Source of the DNA: an uncultured Formosa sp.
GTDB taxonomy: Bacteria; Bacteroidota; Bacteroidia; Flavobacteriales; Flavobacteriaceae
Assembly: GCF_947500765.1 (NCBI RefSeq)
Contig: NZ_CANMTH010000001.1
Coordinates: forward strand, 62,001 to 126,000
Reading direction: 5' to 3'
Length of the DNA stretch: 64,000 nt
Of the stretch, positions 1-10,515 are shown piece by piece. The notes below the pieces were generated by a model. The model saw only the letters and a list, made by a program, of their open reading frames with translations, had not been told where the DNA came from and searched no databases. Numbering within the stretch: position 1 is the first letter of the stretch; each line of letters opens with the position of its first letter. Position numbers and translations under genes: made by a program.

Positions 1-409
1 AATCGTAATCCAATAACTGATCGTAAATTTTACCTAGACGATTATAAAGCCCAATCTTATTCTGAATGGCCTTTTTTGTTTTAGAATTTCCTAATAAAGT
101 AAGAGCATCTACTATAGAACTTTCACTCCCATAATAATCGCCCAAATAGTATTGAATTACAGATAATTTTTGCGTATAATAAACAGCATAAGATGTATCT
201 TTTTCTTTTATACTATTTGTTTTCATTTTATCGAAATACAAATAAGCCTTGGTTAAAGACGTGTCGTTACTAGGATTAGAAATTAAATTATTATAATACG
301 AAAGACTATCTATTTGTTTATTTTGAAAACCATAAATAGTTTGAAATGAGAATACAAATATTACGATGAAAACTCCTAGAAATAAGTTTCTGTTTTTAAA
401 AAAATTCAT
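1..409 (-). CDS. Partial TPR-like signal-peptide protein (C-terminus outside window)
   Basis: Open frame on minus strand from ATG at 407-409 (MNFFKNRNLFLGVFIVIFVFSFQTIYGFQNKQIDSLSYYNNL...) to the window edge; N-terminal hydrophobic signal; repeat-like helical content. Confidence 0.6.
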   Translation of the reverse strand, partial: MNFFKNRNLFLGVFIVIFVFSFQTIYGFQNKQIDSLSYYNNLISNPSNDTSLTKAYLYFDKMKTNSIKEKDTSYAVYYTQKLSVIQYYLGDYYGSESSIVDALTLLGNSKTKKAIQNKIGLYNRLGKIYDQLLDYD

Positions 410-489
410 ACTTTAAAAATATGAAGATATTTTGAGTTTATTAGAAAGAAAAGTGTAAGATGTTAAGCATGCAAAATTGAATATTGAAA

Positions 490-1614
490 CTATATTTTAC
501 GGGTTTTTATATAAATATTCTCTAAATTATTAATATTCTGATTTAAGTTGAAGTTTCCATGAAAGAGGGCCTTTGAGTTTTTAGAAAATTCATTGTACAA
601 CTCCTTGTCGTTCAATAGTCTTAAAACATACTCAGACATCTTATTAACATTCTCGTTGTCTACAAGAAATCCATTATAATTATGTTTTACTAGATCTCTA
701 TTACCATCTACATTTGTAGCGACAATAGGCTTAGCTAAAGCTAAACTTTCAATAACAGAATAAGGTAATCCCTCATACCTTGCTGTAGAAATATAAAATT
801 TTGAACTTTTAATTATGTTAAAAATATCTTCACGTTTTGTCCATTCTAAAAGTGTAATATTTGTTTCTAAATCTAACTCCTTTATTTTATTTACAACATC
901 TGACAAATTTGGAGAATGGTAACCGACTCCCATCAAAATTAAATGAATATCATTTTCTTGTTTTTTAACTTCAAATAAAACATCTAACATCAGTTCTATA
1001 TTTTTTTGAAAAGAAGGTCTTCCTACAGAACAAATATAGTTATCTGGCCAAGTTTTAGGTATACTTAAATTATTAAAACTTGTAATTGGTAATATTGAAT
1101 TATTAAAAAGATATACATTCTCCTTTTTATAACCTACATCAACAAGCCCTCTATCAATCTCTGAGTTTGATGTTGCCAATAATTTTGAATTAATATTTTT
1201 ATAGAATTTCTCTATAAACAAAAACAAGCTACGCTTAAAACCATAATCTACACTTAAATATGAATAAGCATGGGGTGTATGTAAAACATTTACTTTATAA
1301 AAAACACTTGCAGATCTAGCTATAATCCCCCCTTTAGCACTATGAGCATGCACAATATCTGGTCTTTCATTCTTAAATATTTTAACAACTTGAGAAATAG
1401 ATTTAAAATCTTTAATAAAATTAATTTCTCTATTAATTGGAAGTTGATAAACCTTAACAGGCTGGCCATCTGGACGAAAATAACCTTTAGAAGCATCTCC
1501 CCCCCCTTTAATTATAATATGTTCAAATTTATTGTGATCTATTGTTGCCAATAGTAATCTTAAATAAACATCAACACCACCTACTGCATGTAAAACATGA
1601 ATAACTTTTATCAT
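490..1614 (-). CDS. Glycosyltransferase family 4 (GT-B) protein
   Basis: HVLHAVGGVDVYLR, SVGRPSFQKN, EGLPYSVIESLALAKPIVATNVDGNRDLV motifs. Confidence 0.9.
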   Translation of the reverse strand: MIKVIHVLHAVGGVDVYLRLLLATIDHNKFEHIIIKGGGDASKGYFRPDGQPVKVYQLPINREINFIKDFKSISQVVKIFKNERPDIVHAHSAKGGIIARSASVFYKVNVLHTPHAYSYLSVDYGFKRSLFLFIEKFYKNINSKLLATSNSEIDRGLVDVGYKKENVYLFNNSILPITSFNNLSIPKTWPDNYICSVGRPSFQKNIELMLDVLFEVKKQENDIHLILMGVGYHSPNLSDVVNKIKELDLETNITLLEWTKREDIFNIIKSSKFYISTARYEGLPYSVIESLALAKPIVATNVDGNRDLVKHNYNGFLVDNENVNKMSEYVLRLLNDKELYNEFSKNSKALFHGNFNLNQNINNLENIYIKTRKI

Positions 1615-2834
1615 ATTTTTTTAAATTCTAATTTAACATTTCTATTTTTTAGTAAAGAGATCCAAACAAGTGAAAACAAATAACATCCTATCTGTCTATG
1701 AAAGATATTTTCTATCAATAAAATTAACATTACACTCCCTAAAAGCGACAATGTATAAAAACTAATTCTAGAAATCGTTAACATTAAATATAAGATTAGA
1801 AGAAACAAAACAATCCCAATCCACCCAGAGCTTAATAGAAAATCTATATACTGATTATGGGAATTAAAACTACGCTTTACATACCAATTTCTTTTTTTAT
1901 TTACATCGATATTACTATTGTAACAATTTACAAGTTGACTTTTAACATCATAAAATCCATTCCCTAAAAAAGGGTTAAAATTATTCTTGAATATTCCATA
2001 AGCACAACTCCAAATTAAAACCCTTGGTTCTTGTTGTGACACCTTCTCATAATAACTAATATGATACTTATTATCTGAATGAAAAAATCGATTTGTTAAG
2101 TTCTTATTTAACATAAAAAATATTCCAATGAACATTATAAATGAAATTATACTCCAAAATTTTATTTTTACACTTTCTAAACTTAAAAAAAAGAGAATCA
2201 GGATGTAAACAATACAAACAATTGCAATTCTAGCCGCAATAATAAAACAAAATGAAAGCAATAAACTTATTAAAACTAAACATAAAACCTTAACCTTAAT
2301 TTCCTTATTATTCTTGAATAACTCTAATAAAAACACCAGACTAATAGCGACACAAAACCCTATGTATATGCGTTCGGATACTAAAATCTGATTAATAAAA
2401 TCTCCTGAAGTAAAATTAAAGTTATTTTCTGAAAACCAATATTTTAACACACCTATAAAAGAGATTAAAACAGATAAAACAGTACCTCCTATAAACCAAA
2501 GTTTACATTTATTAAAATTAGAAACATTAATTCCTAAGAGTACAATTATAACTGGTAGCAATAATTTTTTTAAAATAAAAAAATCTTCAGAAACTCTATT
2601 TTCAAATACAGCAATAAGATATATATATAAAACGAACCCTAACCAAACTATATAACTTTTATTTTTAAATAAAGACTTAAATTGATTCTTTTTAAATACT
2701 ACCAAATAGATAGCCAATAATACTCCTATTAAAATATTTGGAACAGCACTTACATATTCTTCAAAAGGCACAACTAGCCAAAAAATTAAGAATAAATATT
2801 CGTAAAAAATCTCAAGGTATTTTTTGTAATTCAT
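1611..2834 (-). CDS. O-antigen polymerase/ligase (Wzy/WaaL) family membrane protein
   Basis: Polytopic; PRVLIWSCAYGIFKNNFNPFLGNGFYD...FNSHNQYIDFLLSSGWIG typical of Wzy_C/WaaL. Confidence 0.85.
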   Translation of the reverse strand: MNYKKYLEIFYEYLFLIFWLVVPFEEYVSAVPNILIGVLLAIYLVVFKKNQFKSLFKNKSYIVWLGFVLYIYLIAVFENRVSEDFFILKKLLLPVIIVLLGINVSNFNKCKLWFIGGTVLSVLISFIGVLKYWFSENNFNFTSGDFINQILVSERIYIGFCVAISLVFLLELFKNNKEIKVKVLCLVLISLLLSFCFIIAARIAIVCIVYILILFFLSLESVKIKFWSIISFIMFIGIFFMLNKNLTNRFFHSDNKYHISYYEKVSQQEPRVLIWSCAYGIFKNNFNPFLGNGFYDVKSQLVNCYNSNIDVNKKRNWYVKRSFNSHNQYIDFLLSSGWIGIVLFLLILYLMLTISRISFYTLSLLGSVMLILLIENIFHRQIGCYLFSLVWISLLKNRNVKLEFKKI

Positions 2835-2848
2835 CAGTTAGATTCTCT

Positions 2849-3652
2849 TTACTTTTTAAAGATCAATTTTAATTTTGTTGTGGCTTCTCTTGACATAAAA
2901 AATAAAATAGTATTTCTAATTAAACCATATATAGGATAAAATCCAAAATGAAAATTTTCTAATATAATTTTTATTCTATGCTTAACTTGCAACTGTCTCC
3001 TTTTTGATGAAATAGAATTTGATGATATTTCATAATACAATAAAGGTTCTGGTAAATTAGCTACTTGAAACTTTCTCATTATCCTAAAAAAAAGGGCATA
3101 ATCTTGAGCCGCTCTGGTATATTTTTCATCATACATTTCAACACTCTTAAAAACTTTAGTTCTAATAACAACTGTAGGGTGAACGAACATATTATTTAAA
3201 TACATTTTCTTTTTTATTTCTTCATGTTTAAGAGGATGGTTTAACATAAATAATTCGTTACCTACTTCATCTACAACAACTGCACAAGTTCCTAACAATT
3301 TTATTTTATCATTGTTATCAAGGAAATCTAATTGTTTCGAAAATTTATTTTTAAAACAACGATCTCCACAATCCAGACGTCCGATGAATTCATATTTATT
3401 CGTTTGAGCAAAAAAAATGCCTTTATTTAAAGCGCTGCTCAACCCTTTATTTTCTTCTAAATATTTAAAATAAATCTCACCATTTTTATAAGCTTTTTTT
3501 AACTCTACTTCATTTGGTTTTCTACTACTACCATCATCTATAATTAATACATCTACTTGTATTATATCATCTATAGATCGAATAGATGTTTCTAAACATT
3601 CAGGATTATTGTAATGGGGTATTAAAACTATTATTCTCTTTTCGTTTATCAC
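2849..3652 (-). CDS. Glycosyltransferase family 2
   Basis: IVLIPHYNNPECLETSIRSI, LIIDDGSS, GRLDCGDRCFKNKF motifs. Confidence 0.9.
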   Translation of the reverse strand: MINEKRIIVLIPHYNNPECLETSIRSIDDIIQVDVLIIDDGSSRKPNEVELKKAYKNGEIYFKYLEENKGLSSALNKGIFFAQTNKYEFIGRLDCGDRCFKNKFSKQLDFLDNNDKIKLLGTCAVVVDEVGNELFMLNHPLKHEEIKKKMYLNNMFVHPTVVIRTKVFKSVEMYDEKYTRAAQDYALFFRIMRKFQVANLPEPLLYYEISSNSISSKRRQLQVKHRIKIILENFHFGFYPIYGLIRNTILFFMSREATTKLKLIFKK

Positions 3653-5021
3653 GAGTTCCTTGTCTTTGTATTAAAATTATTAGCGTTAAACATAACCAAA
3701 AAAAGTAAATTCTAAATGTGTCCATTTTTAACCAATTAAAAATAAATCCAACCATAGAAATTGTAATCATTAAAGGAATTACAGACTGTAAACCTTGTCT
3801 TTTAAAAGTCTTTTTATAGCACCATGAAAATATTATTACTATTAAGAACATAAAAAGAATAAAACCAATTACACCTGTCTCTGCCAATAGTCGCAAATAC
3901 AAATTAAACCCCGGAGGGAAACTTTTATGTTTGTCATTTAAATACTTTAACCTAAATTCCCAATTTCCTTTAACAGCCCATTCCGGATACAATTTACTAG
4001 ATTCGAAAGCTTGTAACCCATAACCTGTGCCTTTTAATGGATTATTTAAAAACACCTCAAACATAGCTGTCTGTATACCAAATCTAGTTTTATTAGACAT
4101 AGCATGTACATCATCACTAGTCTTAAAAGACATCACTTTTGACGATACGTATCCAATAATAGGCTTTGAGTAAAAAAGCATCATTAAAGTACCTAAAACC
4201 AAACTAATAAGAAATATATTGATAAAAAGTTTTTTAAACTTTTTATCCTTCATTAAATACATTCCTAAAATTAAAACTTGTATAACAATAACAAAAATAC
4301 CTGCACGAGAACCGCTTAAAAAAGATAAAATAATGGTTAAAAACATTGGAATAAATCTCTTAATACCTTTTTCTGTCAGTACATAACTAAACATCCAACC
4401 TGCTATACTAATTAAATATGTAGCCAAAGCAGGAGACTCAAAAGAAACAGACGACATTCTATTGGTTGTCCAGTCTATATGGGCTTTAGTAAAAGGAAAA
4501 TAATTAAATAAATTAAGAATTGGCATTAATTCCATCCTTTTCCCCTTAACAATTAAAAACTCTACAACCCCATATAGAGCAACGATAATTAAGGAATATA
4601 ATATAACTTTTCTTAGAGTATAAAAAATTTCATCTACTTCATAATGCCTAAAGACGTTATAAAAAACATAAATCAAAAAAACAGAAGATAAAAGAAATGA
4701 GGTAATTTGTCTTATGAATCGATTAAGACCTGAAGTATGCTTAAAATAATAATGAGACATATCGTAAACATTTAATATCCCACTAATAAAAAAATAAAAC
4801 ACGATTAAAAGCACTATTTTAAATAAAGTACTATAAAATGGAAATTCAATTTTTTTAGTAAAAAAAATAAACACACCTGATAGAAAAAAAAAGAAAAAGC
4901 AAGAATCTCTATTAAATTCCCCCAAAACTTTAAAACCATTAAAAGAATTAAAAGGCATAAAAAAAACGCCTAATAATAGTAATGTATATGGTAATGATTT
5001 TCGAATGAATATAGTTTTCAT
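3606..5021 (-). CDS. O-antigen ligase/polymerase family membrane protein
   Basis: Polytopic; TRFGIQTAMFEVFLNNPLKGTGYGLQAFE...NLYLRLLAETGVIGFILF. Confidence 0.85.
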   Translation of the reverse strand: MKTIFIRKSLPYTLLLLGVFFMPFNSFNGFKVLGEFNRDSCFFFFFLSGVFIFFTKKIEFPFYSTLFKIVLLIVFYFFISGILNVYDMSHYYFKHTSGLNRFIRQITSFLLSSVFLIYVFYNVFRHYEVDEIFYTLRKVILYSLIIVALYGVVEFLIVKGKRMELMPILNLFNYFPFTKAHIDWTTNRMSSVSFESPALATYLISIAGWMFSYVLTEKGIKRFIPMFLTIILSFLSGSRAGIFVIVIQVLILGMYLMKDKKFKKLFINIFLISLVLGTLMMLFYSKPIIGYVSSKVMSFKTSDDVHAMSNKTRFGIQTAMFEVFLNNPLKGTGYGLQAFESSKLYPEWAVKGNWEFRLKYLNDKHKSFPPGFNLYLRLLAETGVIGFILFMFLIVIIFSWCYKKTFKRQGLQSVIPLMITISMVGFIFNWLKMDTFRIYFFWLCLTLIILIQRQGTRDKRKENNSFNTPLQ

Positions 5022-5027
5022 TAAACC

Positions 5028-5948
5028 TTAGTTTTTTTGATAAAATTTCTTGTTCCATCCAGAAACATCTACTCCTATTTTTTTTATGTTTGAAACGTCC
5101 TCAGATAATTCTTTTACTAAAAAATCTTCTGCTTTCTCATCAATTAACGGAGTTGGTTTTCTATAATTATTTACAACTTTGTTTTTTATGTTTTTTACTT
5201 CAACTGGAATAGGAAACCTTTTCTTTATAAAACTTTTTAATTTACTCTGCTTAAAAAATGTTCGAGTAATAAAATTATCTTCAAAAACACCACCTTCATT
5301 ATATCGCTCACTCAAATTAGTAGGCGTATAGTCTGCATTAACATTTAAAAAAGTAAAAATACTTTTAATTGTTTCATTTGGTTTTGAGTTTAATTCTTCC
5401 TGTGTTATAATTAATACATCACTAAAAACTTCCTGAGCCTTTTGCACCTTTTCTGTATATGTAGAATTAAAACGATAATACCAAAAGTCTGAAAATTTCT
5501 TCTTCTTCCTATTTTCTTCCTCTAAAAGGGCCTCATAAAAGCCTAAAGTTTCTCTTCCTTCTCTAACAAGGTGTAAATAGTTTGAATAAGCCCGTTTAAC
5601 AGGGTCTCTTAACAAGATAATCACCTTAGGATCGAACAACCTATCTTTTATCTCTTTAAACTTCTCAGGATAGTTAATATAAGATGGAGAAGCATCTCCA
5701 ATAGCCAACTCGTCTCCTACGTTTTTAAAAGATTTTTCGTAATCTTCAAATAATTTAATCTGACTTATTTTAGTTGCTTTATCTCCTGGCCCTTGATTAA
5801 GTTTTGAAAGAATACTATTGGTAAAAAAATGTAATTCTTTTTGTTTAGGCATAAATATTTCAGGATGATTCTCTAAATAATAATGCAAAGCAGAAGATCC
5901 ACATTTTGGGAATCCTGAAATTATAAAATTAGGAAGTTTAGATTTCAT
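5028..5948 (-). CDS. PAPS-dependent sulfotransferase
   Basis: 5'-PSB loop FIISGFPKCGSSALHYYLENHPEI; 3'-PB region VIILLRDPVKRAYSNYLHLVREGRE. Confidence 0.9.
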   Translation of the reverse strand: MKSKLPNFIISGFPKCGSSALHYYLENHPEIFMPKQKELHFFTNSILSKLNQGPGDKATKISQIKLFEDYEKSFKNVGDELAIGDASPSYINYPEKFKEIKDRLFDPKVIILLRDPVKRAYSNYLHLVREGRETLGFYEALLEEENRKKKKFSDFWYYRFNSTYTEKVQKAQEVFSDVLIITQEELNSKPNETIKSIFTFLNVNADYTPTNLSERYNEGGVFEDNFITRTFFKQSKLKSFIKKRFPIPVEVKNIKNKVVNNYRKPTPLIDEKAEDFLVKELSEDVSNIKKIGVDVSGWNKKFYQKN

Positions 5949-5975
5949 ATAATTAATCTGAATTTCTGTATCAAC

Positions 5976-5997
5976 TAATAACGTTTAAACGTTATTA
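5976..5997. repeat. Perfect 22-bp palindrome TAATAACGTTTAAACGTTATTA
   Basis: Read directly; lies in the 56-bp gap between GT2 and sulfotransferase genes. Confidence 0.85.
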
Positions 5998-6004
5998 AAA
6001 ACAA

Positions 6005-6934
6005 TTATTTATTTTTAATAATAAAAAAAGGAGTTAAAATGAGTAAATAAAAAAAGTACTCGTTTTTAAACAAATATTTTAGATTCCTGCTAGAAAAATT
6101 CTCCTTCCTTAATAGGGACAAGTAAACCCATCTCCCATTAAAGTATAAGGCTTTAATTTTCCAAATAAATTTCTTTTTCCAGGGAATTTTATCTTTTAAA
6201 TAATCATCTATAGATGATATCCATTTTAAATTATCTAAACGCTTATTAAAATTTAGTGTAAGACTCTCATTGTATTCTGCTTCACACCATTGTCCCACAA
6301 TATCTTTTGAGACCATTACATTTGAATGAATAGCCAGTTTTAATAAAGATTCTGAATCTGAAGAAATTACATCCAACGAGTAAAAATTATGTTTAAGCGC
6401 TTCTGATCTTTTATAAATAGAAGTAAGATGAGAAAATTTATATTTAGTGAATAATCCATAAATAAAATCTTCTCCTTTTATCAATTTATTTTTATCATTT
6501 ATTCTATGCAAAATATTCTTTACTTTATTATTCTTCTTAACACTTTTACAAGCAATATATATAAAAGGGCGATCAGAACTAATAACCCCTAGTATTCTAT
6601 TTATTCCACTACTTATAAAAGATTTATCTATCAATAAATCATCACCATCTAAATTTAAAACATACTCTCCTTTTGCTCTATTATATAAAGTAGTGTGATA
6701 ATTCTTAACTCTACCTAAATTTGTTTTATTTCTAAAATATTTGATTTTACGATTTACTTTCAAATATTTTTCACAGATCTCTTCGGTATTATCCGGAGAA
6801 CAGTCATCGGAAATAATAATTTCTAAATTAGCGTAGTCCTGAATCAAAGCACTTTCTATTGTTTTTCCAATATAATTTGCTTGGTTATAGGTAGGAATCA
6901 TTATACTAACAAGTGGTAATTTTATACTATCCAA
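6005..6934 (-). CDS. Glycosyltransferase family 2
   Basis: VSIMIPTYNQANYIGKTIESALIQDY, IIISDDCSPDNT, LNLDGDDLL. Confidence 0.9.
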   Translation of the reverse strand: MDSIKLPLVSIMIPTYNQANYIGKTIESALIQDYANLEIIISDDCSPDNTEEICEKYLKVNRKIKYFRNKTNLGRVKNYHTTLYNRAKGEYVLNLDGDDLLIDKSFISSGINRILGVISSDRPFIYIACKSVKKNNKVKNILHRINDKNKLIKGEDFIYGLFTKYKFSHLTSIYKRSEALKHNFYSLDVISSDSESLLKLAIHSNVMVSKDIVGQWCEAEYNESLTLNFNKRLDNLKWISSIDDYLKDKIPWKKKFIWKIKALYFNGRWVYLSLLRKENFSSRNLKYLFKNEYFFYLLILTPFFIIKNK

Positions 6935-8169
6935 TGAAATAATTTTTTAGTTTTTATTATATATATTTTATGAAATAATTCAAATAATTGAGCCAAAGCA
7001 ATTCCCCATGAGATAGTATATAAATCTAATATTTCAAACCTCCAGCAAAAGAATGTAATAATCAAATAAAATAGAGTTGAATAAAGCAAATTTAGAGTAA
7101 ACTCTTTATTTAGCCCGTTTGTAATTAACACACAAGATCCTATTAATGATGCTAGTGGTCTTAATACCATTATACCTAATATGGGTATTAAAGAACTTGC
7201 AGATAACATGGCTTCTCCTCCTAATAACGTAACAATAAAGTCTCGAAAAATAACTAAGATTAAATAACAAAAAATCAAACTAAAAAATTCAAATAATAAT
7301 ATTTTTTTAAACCATCTATTATCTTTTTTTGTTGCTACTACAGGAAAAACGACATTAGTAACATTATTAAATACGCTAACAACAACTTTAACAACTTTAA
7401 ATGCTAAATCGTAATAAGCTAAAGCTTGGTTCCCTAATAAAGCACCAACTAAAAAAGCAGGTGTATTATCTTTTATATTGGAAACGCGTGATATAAAAAT
7501 CAGATAAGAATCTTTTATATGATATTTTAAAACACTAATACTGCATATTTTAAACTTAACTTCATGAAGTTTAAAAACCACAAACAAAGAAACTAATCCG
7601 GCTATAACCCCACCTACTCCATTAAATAATGGCACTAAAATATAATCAGATTTTTTGACGACTAAGAAGAAGATTAATACTAAGCTAATTAATTTACTAA
7701 TTAATGAAAACAGTGTAATATATTTCATTTTTTCAATGCCTTGAAAATACCAAACAGGAAATACAAATTCATAAAAACACAACCACATTGTAAGCACAAA
7801 TAATATCTTATTATTTCCTACTTGAGGTATCAAAAAAAACAGAAGAATTAAAATGAAAAATGAAAAGACAAATAATAAAAACTTAATTATAAAAGTAGCA
7901 CTAACTATTTCACTTAATTTTTCAGGAGAATCTCTATTAATACTCACCTCCTTAGTCGCAGTAACATTAAACCCAAAGGAAACAAAAATAACCAAATAAG
8001 CAATTGTTGTTTGGGCAAACACCGTTAACCCATAATTTTCTGCTTCCAATACTCTAATAAGATATGGATATATTATTAACGGAGAAAGTACATTAAATAA
8101 ATTCAATGCGGTTAAGTAAGAAAAATTTTCTAAAATTTTATTGTTTTTTTTTTTCAAATAACTTGTCAC
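6922..8169 (-). CDS. Oligosaccharide flippase (Wzx / polysaccharide biosynthesis protein)
   Basis: Polytopic MATE-like; NFSYLTALNLFNVLSPLIIYPYLIRVLEAENYG. Confidence 0.88.
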   Translation of the reverse strand: MTSYLKKKNNKILENFSYLTALNLFNVLSPLIIYPYLIRVLEAENYGLTVFAQTTIAYLVIFVSFGFNVTATKEVSINRDSPEKLSEIVSATFIIKFLLFVFSFFILILLFFLIPQVGNNKILFVLTMWLCFYEFVFPVWYFQGIEKMKYITLFSLISKLISLVLIFFLVVKKSDYILVPLFNGVGGVIAGLVSLFVVFKLHEVKFKICSISVLKYHIKDSYLIFISRVSNIKDNTPAFLVGALLGNQALAYYDLAFKVVKVVVSVFNNVTNVVFPVVATKKDNRWFKKILLFEFFSLIFCYLILVIFRDFIVTLLGGEAMLSASSLIPILGIMVLRPLASLIGSCVLITNGLNKEFTLNLLYSTLFYLIITFFCWRFEILDLYTISWGIALAQLFELFHKIYIIKTKKLFHWIV

Positions 8170-8248
8170 TTATATTATTTTTAATTCTATCTAAAAAAAC
8201 TCTATAATCTATAGAATAACTTTTTATAATAGATTTTATTATAAAAAA

Positions 8249-8283
8249 AACTAAGGATAAGCAAAAATAGCATATCCTTAGTT
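8249..8283. terminator. Hairpin terminator between cysN and wzx
   Basis: AACTAAGGATA [13-nt loop] TATCCTTAGTT, 11-bp perfect stem, A-run on left (U-tract on minus transcript). Confidence 0.75.
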
Positions 8284-8316
8284 AAATTTCCGTAATGGAA
8301 CTAATATTTATTATTT

Positions 8317-9570
8317 CTAAACAATCATACCTGCAGCAACAGTTTCATTTGTAGAATCATCTACTAAGATAATGCTGCCCGTAAAACGGTTTTCGCGATA
8401 TGTATCTACCATTAAAGGTTTTGTTGTTCTAATTTTCACTTTAGCAATATCGTTCATACTTAAACTATCATCGCCTTCAACTCGGTTTAAGCTTTCAATA
8501 TCAATTTTATAAACAACATCTTTTATCATTGCTTTTTGATCGTTAGACGTGTGTTTAATCGTATATTTTGCACGTGGTTTAGCCGGAGTATTGTTTAACC
8601 AACATAACATCACTTCTATATCTTGAGATGCTTCTGGCTTATTATTAGAACGCACAATCATATCCCCTCTTCCTATATCAATATCATCTTCTAATTGAAT
8701 AGATACAGATTGCGGTGCAAAGGCTTCTTTTAATTCCTGATCGTTTAAGTTTATAGCTTTAATTACAGAAGTAAATCCAGAAGGCATTACAGTAATTTCA
8801 TCGCCTACACGAAGTACACCACTTGCAACTCTACCTGCATAGCCACGATAATCTCTATGTGTATCGTTTTGTGGTCTAAGTACGGTTTGCACAGGAAAAC
8901 GTGCATCAACTTTATTTACATCACTACTAATATGCATGGTCTCTAACATATTTAACATAGGCGATCCTTGGTACCATGTCATATTTTCTGAACGATTTAC
9001 AACATTATCTCCATTTAAAGCACTCATAGGAATAAATCGAACATCTTTAATTAACATTTTAGATGAAATTTGCTCGAACTGAGATACAATATCGTTAAAA
9101 ACATCTTCAGAATAATCTACAAGATCCATTTTATTCACACACACAATAACATGTGGAATATTCAATAAAGATGCTATAAATGCATGGCGTTTTGTTTGTT
9201 CAATAACTCCATGTCTTGCATCTATTAATATAGTCGCTACATTAGCAGTAGAAGCTCCTGTTACCATATTTCTGGTATACTGAATATGTCCTGGAGTATC
9301 TGCTATAATGAATTTACGCTTCGGTGTTGTAAAATATCTATACGCAACATCTATTGTTATTCCTTGTTCACGCTCGTCTTTTAAACCGTCTGTAAACAAC
9401 GCTAAATCGACACCAGCGTGACCTCTTTTCTTACTCGTATTTTCAATAGCTTGTAACTGATCCTCAAAAATAGATTTTGAATCGTATAGTAAGCGACCAA
9501 TTAAGGTACTTTTTCCATCATCTACACTCCCTGCTGTTGTAAATCTTAATAATTGGTTATTATCTAACAT
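8317..9570 (-). CDS. cysN: Sulfate adenylyltransferase subunit 1 (GTPase subunit)
   Basis: GSVDDGKSTLIGRLLYDSK, DTPGHIQYTRNMVTGAS, NKMDLVDY GTPase motifs. Confidence 0.97.
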   Translation of the reverse strand: MLDNNQLLRFTTAGSVDDGKSTLIGRLLYDSKSIFEDQLQAIENTSKKRGHAGVDLALFTDGLKDEREQGITIDVAYRYFTTPKRKFIIADTPGHIQYTRNMVTGASTANVATILIDARHGVIEQTKRHAFIASLLNIPHVIVCVNKMDLVDYSEDVFNDIVSQFEQISSKMLIKDVRFIPMSALNGDNVVNRSENMTWYQGSPMLNMLETMHISSDVNKVDARFPVQTVLRPQNDTHRDYRGYAGRVASGVLRVGDEITVMPSGFTSVIKAINLNDQELKEAFAPQSVSIQLEDDIDIGRGDMIVRSNNKPEASQDIEVMLCWLNNTPAKPRAKYTIKHTSNDQKAMIKDVVYKIDIESLNRVEGDDSLSMNDIAKVKIRTTKPLMVDTYRENRFTGSIILVDDSTNETVAAGMIV

Positions 9571-9603
9571 ATCTACGTATTCTAAAAATTATTATTTGTT
9601 GGT

Positions 9604-10515
9604 TTAAAAGTATCCTTGACGTTTTCTATCTTCCATGGCAGATTCTGATCGCTTATCGTCGCTTCTGTTTCCTCTTTCTGTTTGTCGCATTCCAGCAACT
9701 TCATCTGCGATCTTAGCTAATGTATCAGCATCAGATTCAATACCTCCAGTAATAGTAATATCTCCTAATGTTCTAAATCGTATTTTTTTTGTAACGACTT
9801 CTTCGTGATCTTCTAAAACTAAAAATTCTGAATTTGGAATCCATGCATCTTGTCTCCAAACTACTTCACGTTCATGCGCAAAGTATAAAGAAGGTATCGC
9901 AATATTTTCGCGCTTTATGTAATTCCAAACATCCATTTCTGTCCAGTTACTAATAGGAAATGCTCTAAAATGTTCGCCTTCAAAATATTTACCATTAAAA
10001 ATATTCCAAAGTTCTGGACGTTGATTTTTGGGATCCCACTGTCCGAAATCATCTCTATGAGAAAAGAAACGTTCTTTTGCTCTTGCTTTTTCTTCATCAC
10101 GACGTCCTCCACCAATAGCACAATCTACTTTATTTGATTCAATAGCATCTAAAAGTGTTGTAATTTGAAGTGCATTACGTGTAGCATTTTTACCTTTTTC
10201 TTCAGCAACTCTACCATCGTCTATCGATTCTTGCACAGAACCAACAATTAAGTTCACACCTAATTCTTTAATAATATCATCTCTAAATTGAATAGTTTCA
10301 GGAAAGTTATGCCCTGTATCTACATGCATTAAAGGAAAAGGTATTTTAGAAGGATAAAATGCTTTTTTAGCCAAATGGGTAATTACAATAGAATCTTTTC
10401 CTCCTGAAAATAAAATAACAGGATTTTGAAATTGAGCCCAAACTTCTCGTAAAACATAGATAGCCTCACTCTCTAATTCATCTAAATAATTTAAATAATA
10501 CTTATTACTACTCAT
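9604..10515 (-). CDS. cysD: Sulfate adenylyltransferase subunit 2
   Basis: PVILFSGGKDSIVITHLA, RRDEEKARAKER, DDKRSESAMEDRKRQGYF C-terminus. Confidence 0.97.
   Translation of the reverse strand: MSSNKYYLNYLDELESEAIYVLREVWAQFQNPVILFSGGKDSIVITHLAKKAFYPSKIPFPLMHVDTGHNFPETIQFRDDIIKELGVNLIVGSVQESIDDGRVAEEKGKNATRNALQITTLLDAIESNKVDCAIGGGRRDEEKARAKERFFSHRDDFGQWDPKNQRPELWNIFNGKYFEGEHFRAFPISNWTEMDVWNYIKRENIAIPSLYFAHEREVVWRQDAWIPNSEFLVLEDHEEVVTKKIRFRTLGDITITGGIESDADTLAKIADEVAGMRQTERGNRSDDKRSESAMEDRKRQGYF

Noticed and set aside
1342-1554. Plus-strand 70-aa ORF inside the GT4 gene
   Set aside because: Antisense to a well-supported glycosyltransferase; composition looks like a reverse-frame artefact
5028-5948. 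Sulfotransferase as part of cysteine/sulfolipid metabolism
   Set aside because: Its position among GT, Wzy and Wzx genes makes glycan sulfation the simpler reading, though the acceptor cannot be identified from sequence
9915-10121. Minus-strand 68-aa ORF inside cysD
   Set aside because: Alternate frame of cysD; no independent support
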